Positions 7,172-13,093 of a stretch of DNA of 13,093 nucleotides are shown piece after piece; the first letter of the stretch is position 1, and each line of letters begins with the position of its first letter. A model generated the notes under the pieces. That model was not told the origin of the DNA. It did no database searches and saw nothing but the letters and a program-made list of their open reading frames with translations. Where the stretch lies: the NCBI GenBank assembly GCA_030637965.1, contig DAOWFO010000030.1:1-13093 (forward strand). The letters are read 5' to 3'. The position numbers and the translations under genes are program-made. The DNA is from Thermoplasmata archaeon. GTDB lineage: Archaea; Thermoplasmatota; E2; DHVEG-1.

Positions 7172-7366
7172 TTACAATTTTTTTACGTTAACTGCTTGAG
7201 GGCCCTTATCAGAATCTTCTATTTCATATTCAACTTGGTCCCCTTCCTTTAAAAAAGTTCCTTCTGGAATGGAGGTACGATGCACGAAGCAATCTTTTTC
7301 ACCTTCATCATTTTCTATAAACCCAAATCCTTTTCTTGCATTGTACCATTTTATTTTTCCTTTCAT
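7172..7366 (-). CDS. Cold-shock domain protein (CspA family)
   Basis: This is a single OB-fold nucleic-acid-binding protein of 64 aa, the usual length for CspA-type RNA chaperones, which keep mRNA unfolded and aid growth at low temperature. KIKWYNARKGFGFIE carries the aromatic WYN strand and RNP1 (KGFGFI, 12-17). RNP2 reads DCFVH (25-29), with Cys in place of the common Val. The end, GPQAVNVKKL, is typical. The ATG at 7366 is preceded by GAGGG seven bases upstream and by TTTATAAA at 7411-7418, giving a leader of about 20 bases. The family is widespread in bacteria and patchy in archaea, mostly those of moderate temperature, so ancient acquisition from bacteria is likely and the host is probably not a hyperthermophile. 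Confidence 0.95.
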   Translation of the reverse strand: MKGKIKWYNARKGFGFIENDEGEKDCFVHRTSIPEGTFLKEGDQVEYEIEDSDKGPQAVNVKKL

Positions 7367-7410
7367 ATTCTTCCCTCTATTTTAAATTTAAATCACAAAT
7401 TAATTATTGG

Positions 7411-7418
7411 TTTATAAA
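7411..7418 (-). promoter_or_regulatory. TATA box for the cold-shock gene
   Basis: TTTATAAA is a near-consensus archaeal TATA box. Transcription would begin near 7388, leaving a leader of about 20 bases with the GAGGG ribosome binding site. The proximal arm of the inverted repeat 7426-7511 starts eight bases upstream of it, where a regulator could interfere with TFB/TBP binding. Confidence 0.55.
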
Positions 7419-7425
7419 ACTAATC

Positions 7426-7511
7426 ATTTGAGAATTTAATTTAATAATAAATATTATTAGTATAATCTAATATTTTTCGATAAGTGATTAAGATACTATT
7501 AATTCTCAAAT
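7426..7511. repeat. 11-bp inverted repeat enclosing two nested hairpins
   Basis: ATTTGAGAATT (7426-7436) is the exact inverted complement of AATTCTCAAAT (7501-7511). Between them TAATAAT (7442-7448) pairs with ATTATTA (7453-7459), and GTATAATC (7460-7467) pairs with GATT (7486-7489) plus ATAC (7493-7496), leaving a three-base bulge. The helices tile the segment as a three-way junction. It lies between the end of the OPT gene and the cold-shock promoter, so it may be a 3'-end structure or an operator pair. Confidence 0.5.
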
Positions 7512-7535
7512 TATTTCATAAAAATTATATGTCAT

Positions 7536-8498
7536 TTACTTTGTCTTATTTTTATTAATTATTTCTCTTATTGGTATGTATGCTAGTAAAGCTGCAATAT
7601 AACCCCATACTAGAAGACCTGGCCACCATGGGGCCTCTGGAAATATAGAAAGGTTAATACCTATCACAATAAGAACTGCTATAATAACGCCAACTAGTGC
7701 CTCCCCTGCAACAAGCCCTGCTGTAAACAACAGTCCGGTTCTAATGGTTTTTTCACTAGGTGTTACATCTTTCTGTTTTATTGCAAGTACCCAATCACTT
7801 ACTTCTTCTTCATCTGTACTTCCAAATCTCTTCTTTAAAAATCTATTAGTCGTAAGACGTATTAATCCACCTGCAAAGATTGGCACCGACAATGTAAATG
7901 GTAGATATATTCCAATTGCAACGGGTAAAACTGGAAGGTTAATAAGAATTAGAACAAGTGCAAGTACCATTCCAACTAATACATATGGCCATAGCATCTC
8001 TCCACCAAGCACTCCTTGAATTATCCCTTTCATAAGAAATGCCTGTGGTGCTGGAAGTTGTCTACTCCCTATAGTAAATGCTTCGTGAAGAACTGCTATT
8101 ATAAGACCAATAACTCCCGAGATAGCTAGTACGCCAAGAGTCATTGAGATTTGTAATTTTTTTGGTGTTGCACCAAGCATTTGTCCACAGGCCATTGATT
8201 GTAGAAGATCTCCTGAGATTGAACCACCAATACAGATAACTGCAGATATGAATATGACTATAGCCATTCCTTCTGGACCTGTTACACCCAATCCTAGCAT
8301 AATTAGACTTACAATTAAAAGAACTGTGACAGTAACTCCTGATATTGGACAGTTTGACGATCCAACAAGTCCAGTAAGATATCCTGCAAGGGCGCTTGCT
8401 AAAAACGCAAACCCAATTGTAATAGCCGCCATTAAAAGAGAGATGCCAATCATGTTTGAAAGCCAAATATAGAGAAGGAAGATAGGTATGGTCATCAA
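7536..8498 (-). CDS. OPT-family transporter, C-terminal part (frameshifted from the N-terminal part)
   Basis: This is the second half of an oligopeptide/metal-chelate symporter of the OPT family. Hydrophobic helices cover nearly all of it. The motif GSSNCPISG (about 46-54 from the TTG at 8498) is the family's GSSNnPISG, and GLLFTAGLVAGEALVGV near the end is also typical. It has no convincing start: no ribosome binding site precedes TTG 8498 or ATG 8495. The same frame stays open and coding-like upstream (RTAQDLSYKLVFTFIVL) back to the A9 tract at 8546-8554. It is therefore the continuation of 8527-9582, not an independent gene. Removing one A from that tract joins both halves into 681 aa, a normal OPT length. 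It may be a sequencing error, a fresh mutation or a recoded gene. Confidence 0.85.
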   Translation of the reverse strand: MMTIPIFLLYIWLSNMIGISLLMAAITIGFAFLASALAGYLTGLVGSSNCPISGVTVTVLLIVSLIMLGLGVTGPEGMAIVIFISAVICIGGSISGDLLQSMACGQMLGATPKKLQISMTLGVLAISGVIGLIIAVLHEAFTIGSRQLPAPQAFLMKGIIQGVLGGEMLWPYVLVGMVLALVLILINLPVLPVAIGIYLPFTLSVPIFAGGLIRLTTNRFLKKRFGSTDEEEVSDWVLAIKQKDVTPSEKTIRTGLLFTAGLVAGEALVGVIIAVLIVIGINLSIFPEAPWWPGLLVWGYIAALLAYIPIREIINKNKTK

Positions 8499-8526
8499 TA
8501 CTATAAAAGTAAAAACAAGTTTGTAA

Positions 8527-9582
8527 CTAAGATCCTGAGCTGTTCTTTTTTTTTGTTTTTGTTTGCCCTCCTTTTATACCAATTACTGCTTCCTTTACAC
8601 TGTTCACTAGATTTGTTCGAATAGACCATATGGCCCAGAGCCCTCCAACAAGCATTGCTCCAACACCAATGTATCGTATTTGATCCCCCCATATTTTAAA
8701 AAATCCCCAAATCTGACTGCCAAGTGTTAGATTTCCATAGCCCATGGCAATAGCATCTGATATTTCAATAGGCGTTGATGGTGAAGGAATTCCGGTTGCA
8801 AGTGCTACCAATGGTGCTATAATTACCCATCCTATAAGCCCCCCTACAAAAACATAAGATGCAATCTGAGGGCCAATAATCCATCCAACACCAAGAAGAG
8901 CTGGTGATGTTGTTACACCACCATATATCCAACCGTCGTGGTTTCTTCCACCAATAATAAATTTTCCTATACTCCCCATATATTCTATGGTACCTCTGAA
9001 AATATTTAGAGAGAGTTCACCAAACTTATACAAGCCACCAATAATTGCCCCTAAGGCAAGCCATATGCTGCTGATTCCCTGATCTTCTTTCTTTTCACCA
9101 GCGGTTTCACCGCCCACAGTTGTCGTGAGAACAGCTGCTACAGCAACACCTTCGGGGAAAGGAAGGTCTGTATTGATTACTAATGCTCTTCTAAGAGGAA
9201 CCATCCATAAAACACCGAGTAGACCTCCTAATAGTGAAATAATGCTTGTTTCAAAATAGTGTATCTCAGTCCACGTTCCCAATAAAACCAAAGCAGGTAT
9301 TGTAAAGATAACTCCTGCAGCAATACATTCTCCTGCGGCAGCACCCATTGTGGCAAGATTTATTTCTAAAATTGTTCCCTTAAACGGCTTGAGCATGGCT
9401 AAAGCCATAACTGCTCCGGGGATGATTGCTGAAACTGTCATCCCTGCAAATAATCCAAGATATGCATTTGCTGCCCCCAACACAACAGCAAGAAACACTC
9501 CAACTAAAACTGCCTTTAATGTTAGCTCTGGAATTGTTTTGTTAGCTGGAATGAATGACTTGAAATCCTCACGTGAATCCAT
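8527..9582 (-). CDS. OPT-family transporter, N-terminal part
   Basis: This is the first half of the OPT-family membrane transporter; the family imports small peptides, peptide-like metabolites or metal chelates using the proton gradient. Family motifs appear in order. They are AANAYLGLFAGMTVSAIIPG (37-56), INLATMGAAAGECIAAG then FTIPAL (74-97), LPFPEGVAVA (about 139-148) and SPALLGVGWIIGP (about 227-239). Full-length prokaryotic members have roughly 600-700 residues; this frame stops at 351, immediately after a Lys-rich cytoplasmic linker encoded by an A9 run. ATG 9582 has no Shine-Dalgarno. TTTTAATA at 9610-9617 would start transcription only a few bases ahead, suggesting a near-leaderless mRNA. 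Substrate cannot be told from the sequence. Confidence 0.88.
   Translation of the reverse strand: MDSREDFKSFIPANKTIPELTLKAVLVGVFLAVVLGAANAYLGLFAGMTVSAIIPGAVMALAMLKPFKGTILEINLATMGAAAGECIAAGVIFTIPALVLLGTWTEIHYFETSIISLLGGLLGVLWMVPLRRALVINTDLPFPEGVAVAAVLTTTVGGETAGEKKEDQGISSIWLALGAIIGGLYKFGELSLNIFRGTIEYMGSIGKFIIGGRNHDGWIYGGVTTSPALLGVGWIIGPQIASYVFVGGLIGWVIIAPLVALATGIPSPSTPIEISDAIAMGYGNLTLGSQIWGFFKIWGDQIRYIGVGAMLVGGLWAIWSIRTNLVNSVKEAVIGIKGGQTKTKKKNSSGS
8546..8571 (-). other. A9 frameshift site with internal Shine-Dalgarno
   Basis: On the minus strand GGAGGG (8571-8566) is followed after 11 bases by A9G (8554-8545). In the N-terminal frame this ends in A AAA AAG, the slippery heptamer of bacterial dnaX. 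The window in which a shift can join the two OPT frames is bounded by an in-frame TAA about 20 bases before the tract and the TAG at 8529-8527. Joining requires one A fewer (+1) or two more (-2). A -1 shift would instead end after about 14 further codons. Transcriptional slippage on A9, ribosomal recoding, mutation or homopolymer sequencing error would all produce this picture. Confidence 0.6.
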
Positions 9583-9609
9583 AATTATATCATAATATAC
9601 TTTGCATCA

Positions 9610-9617
9610 TATTAAAA
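9610..9617 (-). promoter_or_regulatory. Possible TATA box for the OPT gene
   Basis: The minus strand reads TTTTAATA 28-35 bases before ATG 9582. Archaeal spacing puts the transcript start about five bases before the ATG, consistent with the lack of a ribosome binding site. Confidence 0.4.
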
Positions 9618-9721
9618 TTTAGTGTTTTTATAATAAACATTGTTTTAATTTCTGTTAAATTAATTAAAGAAAAAAAGTTAAATAGTTGATTTTTTATCAC
9701 GACATTGGGGAGAGTCTAATA

Positions 9722-9826
9722 ATGCTTGATGACAAAGAACATTATCAGAAAAATAACAATTTTGGCAAATTAGAATTGGTTGATAAAGAGATTTATTACA
9801 TATCATTTAACAGAAGGGATAATTAG
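9722..9826 (+). CDS. Possible 34-aa peptide
   Basis: A 34-codon plus-strand frame runs from ATG 9722 to TAG 9826. Upstream sit GGGGAGAG (9707-9714, seven bases before the ATG) and a TATA-like AAAGTTAAATAG (9674-9685), so promoter, leader and SD are all spaced as expected. The product is hydrophilic and charged, with KLELVDKEIYYISFNRRD near the end; no family is recognised. Its stop overlaps that of the convergent gene at 9823 by two bases. It is divergent from the OPT gene. The signals support expression, but the short length leaves doubt. Confidence 0.5.
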   Translation: MLDDKEHYQKNNNFGKLELVDKEIYYISFNRRDN

Positions 9827-10020
9827 GTTACTCCTGACAATAAGTTTTGAATAAAATCAAAGACACCTATTATATCCAGACCCAATAAAATTGCAAAAGA
9901 AATTATCAAAACAAGAAGAATTTTCAATGCAAATTTAATAATTTTCCAAACAATAACTACTATTATAATTCCAATAAGAATAATTGCCCATAAGGGAAAG
10001 CTTCCAAATATCTCAAGCAT
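9823..10020 (-). CDS. Small two-helix membrane protein, 65 aa
   Basis: This hydrophobic protein has two probable membrane helices, about residues 9-27 (PLWAIILIGIIIVVIVW) and 31-50 (ALKILLVLIISFAILLGL), separated by a short basic turn. The N-terminus is short and the C-terminal tail is amphipathic (VFDFIQNLLSGVT). No family is recognised. The start is well supported: ATG 10020 is preceded six bases upstream by GAGGTGA, an almost perfect archaeal ribosome binding site. ATTATAA at about 10055-10061 would start the transcript near 10035. Paired inverted repeats lie just upstream (10049-10097). Small proteins of this shape may be membrane stress proteins, toxins or subunits, but nothing nearby identifies which. 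Confidence 0.8.
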   Translation of the reverse strand: MLEIFGSFPLWAIILIGIIIVVIVWKIIKFALKILLVLIISFAILLGLDIIGVFDFIQNLLSGVT

Positions 10021-10048
10021 CTTGATTCACCTCAAATAAATATACAAT

Positions 10049-10103
10049 CTATGTATTATAATGTTACTCAATATTGCATCAATACATAGCTGATGCATTT
10101 TTT
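10049..10103. promoter_or_regulatory. Overlapping inverted repeats upstream of the membrane-protein gene
   Basis: TGCATCA (10075-10081) pairs with TGATGCA (10091-10097), followed by T6 on the plus strand. The loop contains ATACATAG (10082-10089), an exact complement of CTATGTAT (10049-10056). The two pairings compete. As DNA they flank the ATTATAA box of the minus-strand gene and could be operators; as plus-strand RNA they resemble a terminator with an alternative fold. Confidence 0.45.
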
Positions 10104-10261
10104 AATATCTCTCTTCTCTATCATAAATAATAATATTACATTTTAAATTTTCCATTTAATTTTCATTATTATACAAATTCCTTTTTTATAAAATGCTATT
10201 ACAAAACTAACAGATTGACATTTTTCCACAATACATATAAGTAATGTAAGAAACAGAGGTT

Positions 10262-10353
10262 ATATTTGGTGAGGTAGGAACAATATTTTCCCAAGAATTT
10301 AACTTGAAAATCTTCAAACAATTCTTCCTTCCTACCTTCCTGCTTCCTTTTTT
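10262..10353 (+). ncRNA. Possible small RNA with terminal helix and T6 end
   Basis: AGGTAGGAA (10272-10280) pairs over 9 bp with TTCCTACCT (10329-10337). Inside, TTTT plus CAAG (10286-10295, two-base bulge) pairs with CTTG plus AAAA (10303-10310). T6 follows at 10348-10353. A TATA-like CATATAAG near 10229-10236 is placed to start a transcript close to 10262. The arrangement resembles the module at 1316-1402. Transcription is inferred only. Confidence 0.35.
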
Positions 10354-10670
10354 AATTTAAAAATTATTTTTAAGCCCTTAATGAAATTTTTTCTAATATT
10401 AAAAATATTATTATGAGGTCATAGGGGTAATTTTAACATACGATATTACTCTCCAGATATTATGTTATCTCCGATTCATTTTTTCCAAATCATAACAATT
10501 TTCTTATTCAAACTATAAAACCCAAATTTTTTGAAAATTTCCAAAATATATTACTAATATCATATGAAATTATAGGTTACAAAAGTAGCTAACAATAATA
10601 TAAACTTACCTTTTGCTTTTCACATTTTTTAAATTTTTATAACAAATGTTATAATAATTATTTTATCAAA

Positions 10671-10685
10671 GGAAAAATTTAAATT
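10671..10685 (+). promoter_or_regulatory. Promoter of the PKD-protein gene (BRE/TATA)
   Basis: GGAAAAATTTAAATT combines a purine-rich BRE-like element with a TTTAAAT box. Transcription would start near 10706. The leader of about 28 bases ends with GGGGAGAT (10720-10727), six bases before ATG 10734. The palindrome at 10639-10652 is just upstream. Confidence 0.5.
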
Positions 10686-10733
10686 CTCATAACATATTAT
10701 AAATCATAACCATTTAAAAGGGGAGATTTTTAA

Positions 10734-12902
10734 ATGAAAAGAAAAATAATTGGAATTTTAATAATGATGCTGTTAATTGCAACAGGTTTACCTCTATCAA
10801 CAATGGCTGATTGGGACCCAGAAGATGGGCACAAGATGCATTTTCCCCAACTACCTGATCCAAATGGTTGGGATGTAAATGCACTGAATGAACTGGCAGA
10901 TGACTGGCAGTGTTCTGAGACAGGATATGTTAAGGATATACATTTCTGGGGATCATGGGAGAGTGATATAATTGGAATTATTAATTCTTTCAATATTGCC
11001 ATCTATGCGAATAATCCTGGTCCCCCGAGTACTCCTAGCTTGCTACTATGGGAGAGAGAGTTATTTTATGGTGAATGGATTGAAAGAGGTCCATATTATG
11101 GTGATCAAGGATTTTACTGGCCTGAAGACCAATATTATGATTGGAATAATCATGAAGAATATTATCAATATAATATATTCCTAGATGAACCTTGGCTTCT
11201 ACAGGAAGAGGGTAACATCTATTGGTTAGCTATCACTGCTAATGTACAATCTGGAACATGGGGTTGGAAGTCTTCTAATAGTCATTGGAATGATGATGCA
11301 GTCTGGAGAGCTCCGACGGGGCAATGGGTAGAACTTTATGAACCCGAACCACCGATCACAAACCAATTTTGGATAACGATGATGGGCGGACAAATTGTAG
11401 ATGCTGGGGGGACTGAATACTTCGACGATGGTACTTCATTTTTAGGATGGTATTATTATCAATATTTTTATCCAGATATATGGTGGTGGAATATCTGGTT
11501 TTATGATCATCCGTTTGATTCTGAAAAATATAAAGATATTTATGTTTCCTTCTGGTGTGATCCATTAGAGCCAGTGTGGTTTGTAGTAAACTATGCTACT
11601 GATATTTGGTTTTATGAGGGTGCACCTGGAAGACCTCCGCTACCACAAGATGTTCCTAATCCACAAATCGAAGATATTTATATTGGACGCCTACCATCTC
11701 CTTATGATCCTATAATGGTATCACCTGGTTTTAATGAGTTTGAGTTCACGATTCCAGATTACAACCCAGAGTGGGTTTCAATCGATTTTATGGGAACAGA
11801 TTTTATTATCACAGATGGTATAATCATACACCATTGTCTTCCACCGGATCCTGCAGAATCTCTTGATCTAGCATTTGTAATAACAGGTGATGAAGAACCA
11901 GCCAATAACCCACCAAACACACCAAGTATACCATCAGGACCAACATCTGGAGAAGTTGGAATATATTATACATATAATACAAGTACAACAGACCCAGATG
12001 GAGACCAAGTAAAATATGGTTGGGATTCTAATTCAGATGATATTGTTGATTATTGGTCACCATTTTATCTTTCAGGAGCAACACATAGTGTAAATATAAG
12101 ATTTGGAACTCCCGGAACATATCCATTAAGAGTTAAAGCTGAGGATATAAATGGTGCCCAAAGTGGTTTTTCATCTACATTAATCGTTGTTATATCAGGG
12201 GCTAACAATGCTCCAAATGCTCCAAATACTCCTTCTGGTCCAGCATCAGGATATACTGGAATATCATACAATTATGCTTCAAGTACAACTGATCCTGATG
12301 GCGATGATGTCAAATATGGTTGGGATTTTGATGGCGATGGCACAGTTGATAAATGGACGGGTTATAGCTCTTCAGGTGCTACAAATAGCACCTCACATAA
12401 CTGGTCTATTGCAGGTACATATGATGTAAAAGTAAAAGCTGAGGATTCTCGGGGTGCTCAAAGTGAGTTTTCAACTGTTAAAACAGTTATTATAACTGAT
12501 AATAGCCCTCCAACAACACCTGCCATATCAGGCCCCACCTCAGGAAAAGCTGGAACTTCGCATACATACTCTGCAACTTCAACAGATCCTGATGGACATC
12601 ATATATTCTATTGGTTTGATTGGGACGATGGTACAAACACTGGATGGCTAGGACCATATTTTTCTGGTCAGACAGCAAACACTGCACATACATGGAGTTC
12701 AAAAGGAACGTATAACATTGAAGTAAAAGCCAAGGATGATCCTAATGGTGATGGAGATTGTTCTGATGGATTGGAAAGTGGTTTAGGGACATTAACAGTT
12801 GAAATGCCTAAAACCAAATTCTATCCAAATTTACCTTTTCAAAGATTTTTTGACAATCATCCTCAACTTTTCCCGCTGCTTCGGAAAATTCTAGGATTTT
12901 AG
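10734..12902 (+). CDS. Secreted protein with N-terminal W-rich domain and three PKD domains
   Basis: This is a 722-aa extracellular or surface protein. A signal peptide is clear (MKRKIIGILIMMLLIATGLP, cleavage near TMA-D, residue 25). Residues about 30-385 form a Trp/Tyr-rich region opening with KMHFPQLPDPNGWDV and DDWQCSETGYVKDIHFWGSW, a pattern I associate with secreted proteins of uncultured archaea and some bacteria. Its function is unknown. Three PKD-type beta-sandwich domains follow, about 391-487, 488-588 and 589-688, each with P.TP..SGP and TDPDG; GTY appears near the end of each. The second has DFDGDGTVD, a calcium-binding-like loop that is degenerate in the others. A conserved-looking tail (692-722, ending FPLLRKILGF) may be a sorting or anchoring signal. 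Start: ATG 10734 with GGGGAGAT six bases upstream. Likely role is adhesion or polymer binding; no catalytic motif is visible. Confidence 0.9.
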   Translation: MKRKIIGILIMMLLIATGLPLSTMADWDPEDGHKMHFPQLPDPNGWDVNALNELADDWQCSETGYVKDIHFWGSWESDIIGIINSFNIAIYANNPGPPSTPSLLLWERELFYGEWIERGPYYGDQGFYWPEDQYYDWNNHEEYYQYNIFLDEPWLLQEEGNIYWLAITANVQSGTWGWKSSNSHWNDDAVWRAPTGQWVELYEPEPPITNQFWITMMGGQIVDAGGTEYFDDGTSFLGWYYYQYFYPDIWWWNIWFYDHPFDSEKYKDIYVSFWCDPLEPVWFVVNYATDIWFYEGAPGRPPLPQDVPNPQIEDIYIGRLPSPYDPIMVSPGFNEFEFTIPDYNPEWVSIDFMGTDFIITDGIIIHHCLPPDPAESLDLAFVITGDEEPANNPPNTPSIPSGPTSGEVGIYYTYNTSTTDPDGDQVKYGWDSNSDDIVDYWSPFYLSGATHSVNIRFGTPGTYPLRVKAEDINGAQSGFSSTLIVVISGANNAPNAPNTPSGPASGYTGISYNYASSTTDPDGDDVKYGWDFDGDGTVDKWTGYSSSGATNSTSHNWSIAGTYDVKVKAEDSRGAQSEFSTVKTVIITDNSPPTTPAISGPTSGKAGTSHTYSATSTDPDGHHIFYWFDWDDGTNTGWLGPYFSGQTANTAHTWSSKGTYNIEVKAKDDPNGDGDCSDGLESGLGTLTVEMPKTKFYPNLPFQRFFDNHPQLFPLLRKILGF

Positions 12903-12945
12903 AGGTTAATAAAAACCTCTTATCTTTTCTTTACTTTATTTTTAT
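12901..12945 (+). terminator. Hairpin terminator of the PKD gene
   Basis: AGAGGTT (12901-12907) pairs perfectly with AACCTCT (12914-12920) around a six-base loop, followed by a T-rich run. The stem begins inside the TAG stop codon, so termination is immediately after the gene. The remaining sequence to 13093 holds nothing recognisable. Confidence 0.7.
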
Positions 12946-13093
12946 TATATCTATTTTACTGATATTCAATTTATTTTTAGTAAAATATAAAATATCGTAT
13001 AAAGTAATTACTTCCCAAATATACTAAAAGTATTATTTCTATTCACTTTTCTGTGTTTATTAATTATGACTTTATAGAAAAAAATAGTATTGA

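Larger units (their letters stand above)
10104..10733. other. AT-rich intergenic region upstream of the PKD gene
   Basis: No gene is recognised in this stretch. It contains the possible small RNA at 10262-10353, a 6+6 palindrome ATAACA-AA-TGTTAT at 10639-10652, and the promoter and ribosome binding site of the PKD gene. The rest is featureless A+T-rich DNA. Confidence 0.65.

Noticed and set aside
8062..8466. 134-codon minus-strand frame inside the OPT C-terminal part
   Set aside because: It is an out-of-frame shadow rich in Ser, Asn, Trp and Cys; the overlapping frame carries the OPT motifs.
8501..8692. Minus-strand frame crossing the OPT A9 tract
   Set aside because: It is the third frame, which a -1 shift would enter; it is not homologous to OPT and stops soon after the tract.
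10730..11002. 90-codon minus-strand frame opposite the start of the PKD gene
   Set aside because: It is antisense to the signal peptide and N-terminal domain of a clearly real gene and has no start signals.

Overview
The window comes from an AT-rich archaeal genome, probably a mesophilic or moderately thermophilic Thermoplasmatota-like lineage from sediment. The assignment rests on archaeal signals: TATA-like boxes about 25 nt before inferred transcript starts, GGAGG/GGTGA-type ribosome binding sites, an archaeal SMC/ScpA pair, small zinc-ribbon proteins and a secreted PKD-repeat protein. It is an inference, because no rRNA or other marker is present. Intergenic DNA is about 80% A+T and contains several short islands of different composition.

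Layout. Positions 51-6096 hold the chromosome-condensation module on the minus strand: smc, overlapped by scpA, then, after a roughly 1 kb spacer, scpB. The spacer contains a possible 33-aa CxxC protein, two related purine-rich inverted-repeat modules, and a sharply GC-richer island (about 1500-1610) that could be a structured RNA or a decayed coding fragment. Positions 6248-7366 hold small minus-strand genes: a double zinc-ribbon protein, a 51-aa SHOCT-like protein, a 65-aa unknown protein and a cold-shock-domain protein. Positions 7536-9582 hold an OPT-family transporter split into two frames at an A9 tract that lies 11 nt after an internal Shine-Dalgarno-like GGAGGG. Positions 9722-10020 hold a possible 34-aa plus-strand peptide converging on a 65-aa two-helix membrane protein. 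Positions 10021-10733 are non-coding with inverted repeats and a possible small RNA. Positions 10734-12902 hold a secreted protein with three PKD domains, closed by a hairpin terminator.

Functionally, Smc, ScpA and ScpB would form one ATP-driven condensin-like complex. The OPT carrier would import peptides or metal chelates, and the secreted PKD protein would act at the cell surface. The two points most worth checking are the OPT frameshift, whose surroundings resemble a recoding site, and the SMC N-terminus, whose first conserved strand is encoded upstream of any ATG, GTG or TTG.
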